The position numbers and the translations under genes are program-made. A stretch of 58,348 nucleotides of DNA, from assembly GCA_027604685.1 (NCBI GenBank), contig JADHYX010000101.1, positions 2,246 through 60,593 of the forward strand, read 5' to 3'. Below, piece by piece: positions 10,052-21,358 of the stretch. Source of the DNA: Lobulomyces angularis. Its lineage: Eukaryota; Chytridiomycota; Chytridiomycetes; Lobulomycetales; Lobulomycetaceae. Each line of letters begins with the position of its first letter. Position 1 is the stretch's first letter. The notes under the pieces are model-generated. The model was not told the origin of the DNA and searched no databases. It worked only from the letters and a program-made list of their open reading frames with translations.

Positions 10052-12938
10052 ATGGATGAAAATTTTCTTAAAAATAAGAATCCAGTAATTTCATATTTTA
10101 AAAATATTTAACGAAGTAATTTCATAAATTTAATTTAAAAAATATAGGAAAATACAGCATTAAAGCCAATTCCTCCAACAGAAGGACTTTCAAATTCACC
10201 TCAAAGAAAACGTTCTGTAAAGACATTAAAACAAAATCCTGCAATTTCGTCCTCAGTAAACCAGTTAAGCACCACAGCAGAAGACGCCCCAACAATGTCT
10301 AATAATAATGTAAAAATAGAAGATAAGTCACGATCTAGTGAAATTATCAACCAAAAAGGAACCTCCAACACACTACAAACACTTCATGGTATTGATACCA
10401 AAGTAACTACTACAAGCTCTAACTCAATTCAACAACCTTCTGATTTAAGTTGGTTTACAGAAAGAGGCATTCCTATTCCAAAGGCACAGAGCGGTAATTT
10501 GAGCCCTACAAAATCCAATGTAGCAATAGATAAAAAGGCTTATTCTGCAAAAATTCAAGAAGCTAGTTCCGCATTAAAATACACTCAATCTACAGCATCA
10601 GCCAAACCTCAATCATCTATTAGCCAGCAACAACCGAACAGTAATCCAACAAATTCAGTATCTCCAACTACTGTCCAAAATCCAATTTCAGCAATGGTTC
10701 CAAATTCAATCTCTCCAACTGCGGTTACAACTCCTGTTTTTGCAACCGCTGGTACGAATTCAATTTCGGCAACACCAACTCAAAATTTGCCTACACAACT
10801 TCAGACTCCACCACAATCTAATAGTCAATCAGCGACTCCTCTTCAGAATGCCAATTCTTTAACTTCACCGACATTGAATTCCGTTTCTCCTACTACAAAT
10901 CAAATAGTAAAACCTACACCAGCTGCAGCAGCGTTTGTTATTGTTAAAATTACCATAACCTCAGTCGGTGTTCAAAAAGCTTTAAGATGTAATGTCAATG
11001 ATACCATTTGGGTACAACTTTTACTTTTAACGTGTCTATTAATAAACTTTTTTATGAACTTAGGTTTTAAAAAAGCAATTTTTGGAAAAAGTTGGAAATG
11101 AAGTGGCCGATTTATTAAATCATGGGCTTTTTTTACCTGGTGTACAAGGAAAACAGGGAAAATTCCTTGAAGAAAAAAGAGATATATTATCTTACAATTT
11201 TGAAAATAATGTATGCTTTTTTAAAATAGAATTTACTCTTTTTATAATTTTAATTTATAGACGTTACTGGAATTAATACCAAAGTCAAGACAAAATGCGC
11301 CTTTAATTTTGGACGTCGGTGAAAGTGAACCAGGATCACCTTCGGCCAACAGCAAAAAAAAACAAAAAAGATTTGTTGAAGATGTTCAAAAATCAGCTAT
11401 AGAAAAAGCAAAAGAAAAGGTCTCCAAAGGGTTGGATCCAAATTTTCTTGCGGAATCATCTGAAGGTATTATCTAAACTGATAATGAATAATACTTATTT
11501 CATATATAGAAACTCCCCTATCAATAGCGGTGATTAACAATGATAAGGACATGATTAATCTTCTAGTGGAGGCAGGTGCGTTTTTGGATTATAGAGTTGG
11601 CTCAAAAGACACCTGGAAAACTCCATTACATATTGCAGCTCAACAGAACAGACCTCTGGCATTGCAGGTATAAATGCGAAAACTACTTCATACTTTTTAA
11701 CGTTAATAAAAGTGTTTGCTAAGTTTTGGTGCGTGGGCTAATGCAGTTGATATTTTGGGATTAACTCCACTCTCTTATGCCACTTCCAGTGACAGTGCAG
11801 AATGCGTACATAGACTGTTGCTTGCTAAGGCTGAAACTGAAATATTCGATGAAAATAAAAAAGGTCCACTTCACCAGGTATTATTTCAGGTATCCAATTA
11901 ACAATCTCTAGGCTTGTTTAAATAACAACGAATATGTTACTTGGCTACTTATAGATTTTGGTGCAAACATCAACGCCTTAAATATATCTGGAAACACACC
12001 GTTACACGTTGCTGCAACTAGAAATGCCAGAAATTGTGCAAAATGGTTATTGATAAGAGGTTGTAATAGAGAATTATTAAATAAATCTGGACAGAATGCT
12101 AGTCAAGCAGCTCTGATGTCAGGTAACGCAGAGCTATCAGAATTGATTAAAAACTTTAAAGATGAAGATATAGGTAATCAATAAACTATTGTTGATGAAA
12201 ATTAAAAAAATGGTTAATTTAGTTCCAATGCCACCTAAACCTGTGTACAGAGAAAATGCTGAGTACCCATTTACCTGCATCCCACCATACATTTCAAAGG
12301 ATACCACAACTTCTGGAGGAAATGCTAACCGTCCGTCAACTTTAAAACATTCAGATTCCACAGGTTCCCTCTCTTCAGTATTTCTTCAAAATTTAGAACT
12401 TACACCTTTAAATCGCCGATCATTTAACGGAAATCACACAAGGTCAGCTAGTGATCCTACACATAGAGTCAGTATGGGATTTTCAAAGGCAAAATTTGAA
12501 ATCAAAGAAGCTGGGGATTTCATGATTTCCGAGGTATTTGAAGGTAATCTAGAAACAAGAAGTAATCATGAGTCAGTTCAGTCACTTCCAAGTAATAAAG
12601 CATCAAAAATAGTCAAAAAAGCAAAAGAATATTATCCACCACCTCCTTTCGAACCCCAACCTGAGAATGAGACACAGAGTGAAGAAAAGTGTAATCTTGA
12701 TACAGAAAAAGCAATTTTAACACTAAAAAATGGCTTGGAGGTAGTTATGAATAATTTGGGCTCGCTTTCGACTAGTTGCAATCATCTGGACATTGAGGGA
12801 TTATTAAGTGGAATATCTACAGTAGAGGTGGGCTACAAAACTGTCAATCAAAAATATATTGAAGCTGAAAACCAACTAAAGTCTTTGCAAATGGAGAGAG
12901 AGCAACTGAAATGTGAACTTTTAAAGTTAAAAAGTTAA
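10052..12938 (+). CDS. SHANK-like scaffold: N-terminal SPN domain plus ankyrin repeats and coiled coil
   Basis: Eight exons (10052-10084, 10148-11011, 11064-11210, 11261-11465, 11510-11667, 11713-11877, 11912-12173, 12223-12938) keep one frame of about 849 residues. A low-complexity Ser/Thr/Gln/Pro leader of about 280 residues comes first. A ubiquitin-like/SPN-type domain follows: IVKITITSVGVQKALRC, then VADLLNHGLFLPG and GKQGKFLEEKR, closely parallel to the start of animal SHANK proteins. Five or six ankyrin repeats come next (KGLDPNF, ETPLSIAVINND, KTPLHIAAQQN, LTPLSYATSSD, NISGNTPLHVAATRNARNC, NKSGQNASQAALMSGNAEL). The tail has SLPSNKAS, PPPPFEPQP and a terminal coiled coil. SH3, PDZ and SAM domains of animal SHANK are not seen. 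It is probably a cortical scaffold. Other ankyrin proteins are possible, but the SPN-ankyrin order is distinctive. Confidence 0.78.
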
Positions 12939-13159
12939 AAATTTGGGGATAGTTGAGGTTTAGGGATGTTATTTTAAAAATATTTTTTTATTAATAAAAA
13001 TGGTTGTCTATACAAATTTTTACAAAATTTACACTTTTATACTTATATTTTATGAAATTCATCAAGTTATGAGTAGTTCGTATCTTCGTTTTTTGACAAT
13101 TTTTATTTTTGCGTATTTATACAAAAGTGGCTGAGTTTAAAAATTATTTTTTTAAAAAT

Positions 13160-15875
13160 ATGGATTGTAAAGATGTGGAAGACAAAATGAGAGAGTTGGA
13201 AGAAAAAATGAAGCAATTCAAAACCGCATCTGTTAATAAATTAGATTCAATGGATGAAATGATTGATAATCTAAGTTTGAAGCAGCTGCAGTCCCCTGAC
13301 ATTTTAAACGGTTTGATGTAAACTTTTATTTTAATAACTTTTTCATAGATATTTTGCATACTTCCACCGATGAAAGTGTAAAACATGAAGATTGTTTAGA
13401 TATACCAATTGAAAAAGAATCAGTAGTTGCCTCTAGCATATCAAACTTTTCCAGTAAAAATTCTGAAAATTTTTTTATTTGCAAACTAATATAAATATCG
13501 CAGATGTCCCAAGTGCTGGCAACGGTGAAGTGCCTTTAATTGGTAAGGCTGCTTCTCTTATTAATATCGAACTTATTTTGTAACATCTATAAATGCCACC
13601 TATTAATGTAGACGATACAGAACGTCTAAGTAAAATTAATGAATCAGTTGAGGGATTGGCGGAAAAATCATCAACTTATATTTTAGACACCGAAAAAAAT
13701 GAATCAATTGAAAATTCCTTCAGTTCGATTATTAACAATCTTTTTAACGGAGATGGCAAAAATTCTACACTGAAAGTATATTTCATGAAAGTTAATTTGA
13801 TCTAAAGTTTTATAAAGGAAAAAAACAAGTCATTGGAATTAGAATTAAGTGAAAAGGAATCAAAAAGTAAAGGTAGCATTTTATCAGTTTTAGGTCCATC
13901 CTCACAAACCCAGGCAATACAAAATCCAGGAATAAATAGCATAACAGAATCCAAAAAATCACAGGATGAGATAAACCTAAAAAGCCGAATTACCACACTG
14001 AGTAAGGAAACTAATGAAGCACAACAGAGTAATCTACAGATTAACTCATCAGCGGATCTCCTTTCTATTAAAATGGAGGCAACAACTTATAAAAGTCCTG
14101 TTATTTCACAAAATATTCTGCAAGAAATAGAAAATAATTGTTTGTGTCAAACTGCACCGCAAACGGCTACCGTACTGGCAAAAGGAAGTTATAATTCGGA
14201 TGAGAATTTTGAAGTACACAAGACCAACTTTAATAATGCATCCACAAATTCCTTGAGTGAAGCTATTGGGAATAAGAATTGCCTTAAACCAGTACATGCA
14301 GCAGATGAAGCTCCAGCTCCTGGTATACTAGGTAAGCTTAATCTAGTACAGTTTTAAATCAAGAAAATAAAAGGAAAAGATAGTTCCTTATCGTTACATA
14401 CAAATGATAGGTATTGCTCCATTGGTTCTCTAGATAACCCTGGCTCTATCGTAGATATGGAAAGTTATGATGAAGAAGAATTCGAAAAAGATGAAGTTAT
14501 AGAAAACATTGAGGAGGGGGAACTGAATAAGGAAAAAGTAGAAGATGGGAATTATAGTGAAGAAGAATTAGAATTTGAAGAGGAAAAAAAATTTGAAAAT
14601 TATAGTGAAGAGGAATTTGAAGAGGAAATAGGGGAATTTGAAAATTACGGTGAAGAAGAATTTGAAAAAGAAAAGAAAGAATATAACAATCAAGTATTTG
14701 ATGAAAAAAAAAAAGAAGCAGGAGGTTGTGATATCGTAAAACTTTCGGTGGGAAATTGCAGAGAATTGGTGGAAAATTCTTTCGGTAAATTATTGTAAGT
14801 ATAATATTAATACATTTTTTTAGGGGAAAACATCAGAAGTAACAAATTGTTGGGTACTGAAAAACAGTGTGATGACAGACCACCTTGGAAACCGCCTAAT
14901 TTAAATGGTGGAATTTACGTAGAGCCAAAGCGTAAAGAAGTGCTAGAAATACCTTTACAAGTAAAAAGCAGGTGTCTTTCAAAAGTAATCTTAAATTCTT
15001 CATTATACTGTTAACAGTATCCTTTGAAGGCTTCTTCCAAAAGTAGTGAGCCTCGTCCTCCATTTGGATCACGTCCCAAAAAAATTGAAGAAAAAAGTAT
15101 TTTATGCTTAAGATTTTTTATTTATTTTTTAAGGTCGAGCTTTAGGATCCGTTACTGTTGATCCCAGGTCCCTGCTAAAAAATCCCGAAACCTCTTTGAT
15201 TGTAACCCCGAGAGTTCTTAAATACTATTACACAGCACCGTGTCATGGAGCTGGTTTCACCTGTATTTCAAAAAGTGTTGAACAGCAGTTCTTACCATTA
15301 AACGAAGTAGAATATCTTAATAATGCTGAAGTGAGACTAAACGAAGCATTATCAAGCGGTGTTGCTGAATCTGAGCTGAAGGAAAGACTTGGTATGATTA
15401 ATTTACCATAAATTCATGTTTCTTTTTATACTTTAGACCATTTGAGGGTTTTGGAAGATGTAAATGGAACTTGCCTAACTCCAGATCATGTTATAGCACT
15501 AATAAGTTTATCACAATTTTGGATGAATCAAGGAAATTCAAAAGAGGCTTTAAGAGGTACCATTTTGCTCCATTAAATTCACAAATCAATTTTACAGCTG
15601 CAATAAAGGCTAAATCAACCACGGGATCCATGTTAAAATTGGAAACCAACAAGATAATAAAAGAGACTGCATTTTCTCAACGTTCATTGAAAGAAGAAAT
15701 AGCTAATGATAAAATTGCATCGCAAAAAAAAAATTTAAAGAAAATGCTTTTAAATATAGATAAGAACGGGATATTAAGTGAGCCAACATTATTAGCAATT
15801 AAGCTAGAGGCAGTTGTTGATAAATTGTTGGGAGAAATTGTAAACATTAGAATTTCAAGCGTTTTGACTAAATAA
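13160..15875 (+). CDS. Unrecognised multi-exon acidic protein
   Basis: Frames joined by short introns run from ATG 13160 (MDCKDVEDKMRELEEKMKQF, a short coiled coil) to a stop at 15875. The middle is Ser/Asn/Glu-rich. At 14460-14720 an acidic block repeats a FENY(S/G)EEEFEEE unit. The third quarter has PPWKPPNLNGG and EPRPPFGSRPKK. The C-terminal part looks structured: LIVTPRVLKYYYTAPCHGAG, then a helical stretch reading ALISLSQFWMNQGNSKEALR that could be TPR-like, and a long helical end. I do not recognise the family. Exon joins near 13340, 13500, 13790, 14340, 14800, 15000-15130, 15390 and 15560 are inferred. It could be two genes, although no start or stop pattern favours that. Confidence 0.5.
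14530..14700 (+). repeat. Degenerate acidic tandem repeat (FENYSEEEFEEE unit)
   Basis: Three imperfect copies of a roughly 36-60 bp unit (gaaaattatagtgaagaggaatttgaa and variants) lie in the unrecognised acidic gene. Spacing keeps the reading frame. Confidence 0.7.
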
Positions 15876-16039
15876 TATTCTAATTCATTAGTTGATTAAA
15901 GTTGAGTAGTTAATTAATTTTATTATTTTATTTTGATTTGAATATAATTCATAAAGACATAAAGTGTTAAAAAAAGAATTGAAAATCATAAATCGCGAAA
16001 AAAAAATATTAAAAAAAATTTATTAAAAATTTTAAAACG

Positions 16040-19000
16040 ATGGCCGACTGCAGTATTAAAATTGCGGTAAGAGTTAGGCCATTTAATCCTAGAGAAATTG
16101 AAGGGAATGCACAGTTAGGTAAAAAAAAAAAAATTTGACATGGGTATGAGGCTAAAAAAAAATGGTAGTGGTCAAAATGAATGGTGCTATGACTACATTG
16201 CTGCCACCTCCTCAAGAAGGAAAAACTGATAGGAAGTATGAAAACAAAAATTTTACTTTTGATTATAGTTACTGGACACATGATGATTTTTACACTGATC
16301 CAGATGGAAAAACACACCCAAATCCAGGGTCAAACTTTGCGGACCAAGCCAAGGTAATGAATGATTTAGGAGGGACCATAATGGCTAACGCGTGGGAAGG
16401 GTTTAACACCACATTGCTAGCTTATGGGCAAACAGGTTCAGGAAAGAGTTACAGGTAAAATATTTCATAAAAATACGCTAATTGCATTTAAATAGCATGT
16501 TTGGTTATGGTGCAAATAAAGGAATTGTACCAATGTTTTGTGAAGATCTATTTAAACTTATTGAGGAAAAGAAAGCAAATCCAAAAAATGGAACCGTTAT
16601 TGAATACGCAGTAACCTTTTCGATGTTAGAAATTTATCAAGAAAAAGTTAATGATTTACTTGGTGGTATACTTCAAAGTTCCCAAAACCAAAAAATTAAT
16701 TTTTTTAGATGCAACTTCAGGGGAAAATATGAAGGTTAGGAATCATCCTAAATTAGGATTTTATGTTGAGGGACTAAAAGCTGTGCCTGTTACTAAGTAT
16801 CCAGAAATAGAACGGTTATGCGAAAGAGGCACCAAAAACAGAACTGTTGCCTCCACAAGAATGAATGCTACAAGTTCCAGATCACACACAATAATCGTAA
16901 TTTCCTTTGCGCAAATTAATAAAGCCGACAACACAGAAAAACGATCAATAATTAACCTGGTTGATCTTGCCGGGTAATTTAGAATTTTTATTTTAATTTT
17001 GAAAAAGTTCCTTTTAAAAGCTCTGAGCGTCAAGGTGATACTCAAGCGGAGGGCCAGCGATTAAAAGAAGGTGCTAATATCAACTCATCACTAACTGTAC
17101 TGGGGTAAATATTGCAAAAACTTAAAAACTGACATGGATAAATATTCAAGGCAAGTTATTGCTGGACTAGTACTGAAACAGACAGACAAAAAACATAAAA
17201 ACATGGTAATTCCATATCGTGATTCAACTTTGACAAAATTGCTTGCAAACTCTTTAGGTAAAAAAAACCCATAATTCAAAAGTAAACACTTATTTTAACT
17301 TATAGGTGGTAATAGTAAAACTATTATGGTAAGTAACTTTTTTTGATAGAATTTTACATAAAGTGTTTTAGATTGGTGCTATTTCACCAGCGCATGATGC
17401 TTACGAAGACTCTTTGTCAACTTTAAGATTTTTAGACAGGGCAAAGGGAATTAAAAATGTTGCAGCAATTAATGAAAATCCTATTGATAAATGTAAGTAA
17501 TCCTGTTCTGATTAGTTTTAAATTTAAATTGAAAACAGTAATTAGGGAACTTAAAGAAGAAAATGAAACTCTTAAGCAGAAGTTACTTGCTGGAGGAGGA
17601 GGAACTATCGATGGTAGCGAAGTACTAGCAGAAGGAAAAATTTTAACTCCTGAGCAAATCGCCGAAAATGCTGAAATTAGAAGGCAAATAATTGAACAAG
17701 AAAAAGCTATGAATGAAATGAATAAATCATGGGCTCTAAAACTAGAAGAAGCGTATTCAATATCAATACTGAAAATCTTTAATTTTGTATTAAAAAATAG
17801 GATGCTTCAAAAGTCATTGCAGGACAAGGAGAGTGCGGAGGAAAAGGTTACGGCGGAAAAGAAAAAAACAAATCCCTATTTAGTAAACGTCAATGAAGAC
17901 CCCTTTCTAAGTGGCTTGATGTTGGTAAGGGATATTAGTAGGAAATAATTTTTTCTTAAGCAAACTTATTTTTTTTAGCATTTTATTGAAGAAGGAGAAC
18001 ATCTTATCGGGAGAAAAGCTGACTCCAGTAAAGCGGAAATTCAGCTTTCAGGATTAAGGTAATACTATACCAAACTAAAATTTAATAACTCATTTTTATA
18101 GTATACTTTCGTCACATGGTCTGGTTTCTTATAATAAGTTAACAAAACAAGTAACTATTAGACCAATCGGAAACGCAAATATTAGAGTTAATGGTCAAAT
18201 AGTTATATTGCGCCCAGAGGCAGAAACTGACCCAACAGTAACCAATGGTACAATATTAAACCACAATGATAGAATCATGTTTGGATTACAACATTTGTTT
18301 GTGATAAAAATGCCTGGAGAAGTAGATCCCCCTGATTTTACGCCAATTTCTTGGCGACGGGCACAGCGAGAGGTAGCAGCTGCTGAAGGTTATGGTACTG
18401 GTGACAGTGGTCTTTCTAACAGTATATACAATTACAATTAAATTTCTAATAAAAAAATTAGCATTGATAAATGATATTACCGAGTTACTTCCTGCTGTTC
18501 AAGAAGCAAATGCCATTGCTGAAGAATTATTTTTCCCAAAGAGATATGTCCTTATTATCAATAAGCAAGATGATGCTGATAGGTTTTAATATTTGAAATA
18601 ATAAAAAATCCAATCTTAACGAATTTAGTGATATTCGAGGATTGGTTTCTGTTAAGGTAAAAGACTTTGAAAAGCACAGGAAGTGGATACAGTCAAAAAA
18701 GAGATTTCTTGAATCAAGGCTATTAATGAATGATATGTAAACATTTGATAGCAATCATCGTTTTATTTTTTTATAGGTATGCAGCATACATTAGTGGTGG
18801 TGGAATGAGAGCAATTAATGACTGGCCGAAGGAAAAAAATCCTTTCGAGGTTTCCTCTGAAGATTGGTTAATAGGTTCTAGTAAAGTAACATTCAAAAAT
18901 ATACTTTCAGTTATGGGCGTGAGGGAAAGGTAAAAAAATTTATTTTTACACAAACTATTTTTACACAAATTAAATTTTGTTTTAGTGTGTTTGTTCAAAA

Positions 19001-21202
19001 TTTTAAGGGAGCAAATGAGGGAATTTTGAACGTTACCGTTGAAATTATTGCAAATGGTATTGATGATTTACTGGCAGCCTCAGTATCGGGAAGTATTGGG
19101 GATTTGTTGGCAGGAAAGTCATTAAAAATAAAAATAGCAATTAATAGCGTAACCGGGCTAAGATGGTATTAATTTAGTAGTAAATTGGGAAACTTACGTC
19201 TTTTTAGGTCAAAGGGAGCAGTGTATTGCAAGTATGAGCTCTCAGGAATTAGTAGAGATGGATTTCAAGGAGAATTTGTTCATAAAACAAAATCTTTTAC
19301 TGGAAGCAATCCAAAATTTAATGATGTAAATGTATTAGAAAATGGTTCGGTAGCGTCAGCTTTTGTGCGAACACTTAGCGAAATGGAACTATTGATTGAT
19401 CTGTACGGGGAATATGATGAAAAAAGCATAAAAAATATTTATGGTCGTCCAAAAACTTCCGCCACTATAGACGAGCACACGATGTCTCCTGAAACAGCAT
19501 TAGAGCGCAGAGCTTCCTATAGTGGTCACAGGTAATTTTTATTTTATTTTTAATTTATTTACTTTTTTATCTTTTAGTGGATTGCATAGTCCTCAGAGTT
19601 TGGAAAGACTGGAAAAAAAAAAACAAGAAAAAGTAGAGGAAATTAAAGCATTTTTAGAAATACTAGATTCAGATAAGAATGCGGACCCTCTTTTAATAAA
19701 AGCAAAGATTGCTGAATTAATTGCAAAGTTTAGACATCAGTTGCTTATTACACCAGGATTGATGTCAACGGAAAACATTCCTGAGCAAATAAATGAGAGC
19801 AGTCAGTCAAATGAAGCGGATGAGTCAGCTTTACAATTTTTACAGAAAGTTGAAGAAAAGTTAATCAATGTCACAACAAATAAAGAGGTAGCAAAATTAA
19901 AAGAGGATATTCAACAAGAATTAGAGAAATCAGAGGAAACTGAAACTGCTCCAGAGATAGAGCAACGAGTGAGAAATAGAAGGTTATGGGAGGGATTTAT
20001 TATAAATTTTAGAGACTTAAAGGAAGATGAAGATCTCTACAAAAAAACTATACTGGATATTGTGGATAAATGTAGTGATGCAAAAGAATTACAAAACCTG
20101 AAGCTTGGCATTGATGCTACGAATAGTATTAAAATAAAAAAATTCGATGATTCTAAATCATCTGACAAAATGGGTAATGAAAGTAGAGCGCTTTAAAAAC
20201 TAAAGTATTTTTCTAGCTATGGACTTGATTGATTCTCTTGAGGAAAGGCTTACTGCAGCCAAACGTGTAACTTCAGATTTTAAACACTGGATAGATCCGA
20301 CACTAAAGTTAACTTATTTACCATTTGCAAAGTTACAACCAGAGCAACAATCTCTAAAAAAGGACTGTGCATTGCTTGTGTTGAAAAATTACGCATCAGT
20401 AGTTGATATCTTGAAAAAATCCGAAAACATATTGATGGGTGAGATATCTCAATGTGTGCAAAGAGGTAATAAAAAAAAATCCATTTTTTTATACTTTTTA
20501 GGAAATCATCACTTTGATGAAAATGACAAGGAGTTGGTTCGCAACAGGGAACAGCTGCGTCTGATGCAACTGAATGGAAAGGCAGTTAATCTCACTATTG
20601 ATGCCATCGGATTAGCTGAAGGTAAAATGAAGGAGCAATCAGAAAGAATGGATAAATTGAAGACTATTGTAAGTCAACAGGCTGCCAGAGGAGCATATCT
20701 TGAAAATTATAGTAAAATACAAATGAAGGACCTTCAATACCTGAAAACAGAGATCGCGAGATTAAATACAATGCTTGAATCAAGAGAGAAGGATCATCAA
20801 GAAGAAAACAAAAGTTTAGGGGATCAACTAATATCAAAAAGTAATCAGCTTGGACAGGAATTTACCAAAAATGCTACACTCAGAACCGAAGTGAAATCTT
20901 TGAAAGATGATTTAGCAAAATGCCAAGAAAAGCTTGCGGAGTGCGAAAGATTAAAAAAGATATTAATGACTCAAAATCAGGACGAAAAGGTAAAAGCACT
21001 TATGGAATTACACCGGGATCAAACAACAGAAATGGAGGCCCTAAAGTCAAAAATCAAAAATTTAAAGGAAGGATCTATTAATAGTGAACCCAAGGAAAGC
21101 AACATCCCTGTAGACAAAAAGAATGAAATGCAAACGAAAAAAGTTTATCCTGATCACGTAACAGTCTCAAAAAAGAAGGGCAAAAAATGTATAATAATGT
21201 AG
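16040..21202 (+). CDS. Kinesin-3 motor (Unc104/KIF1-like) with FHA domain and C-terminal CaaX box
   Basis: A plus-end-directed microtubule motor for membrane cargo. The motor starts at ATG 16040 (MADCSIKIAVRVRPFNPRE) and holds the P-loop GQTGSGKS (about 16429), switch I NATSSRSH (about 16864), DLAGSERQGD (switch II, split by an intron) and VIPYRDSTLTKLLANSLGG. A coiled coil follows, then an FHA domain (about 17975-18320; EGEHLIGRKAD, SSHGLVSYNK) and a KIF1/KIF13-type region (NPFEVSSEDWLIGSSKV about 18838; YCKYELSG and SNPKFND about 19220-19330). I see no PH, PX or CAP-Gly domain. After a 44-bp intron (about 20172-20216) a long coiled coil leads to the end SKKKGKKCIIM, a polybasic CaaX prenylation signal. 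A second gene starting at 20219 is the alternative for this last part. Confidence 0.85.
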
Positions 21203-21358
21203 TTCTAACTCCTGTTTATAATACTAATTTCAATATGTTATATTTTGATAATGTACACGTTTAAAATATCTTCTGTACATTTACTGCGCTTCCTATTTTT
21301 CTTCCAATTGCACAAGCATGAACCGACATTCCTTTAATGTAATTATAAATGTAAATGC

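Noticed and set aside
10148..12938. APSES/Swi6-type ankyrin transcription factor
   Set aside because: The ankyrin block and Ser/Gln-rich leader suggested a Swi6 or Mbp1 relative, but there is no APSES DNA-binding domain and the pre-ankyrin segment matches the SHANK N-terminal domain.
20219..21202. Separate gene for the CaaX-ending coiled coil
   Set aside because: Only 22 bp separate the upstream stop from this ATG, and a GTAATG...TTTCTAG intron of 44 bp joins the two frames exactly. The one-gene model is preferred but flagged as testable.
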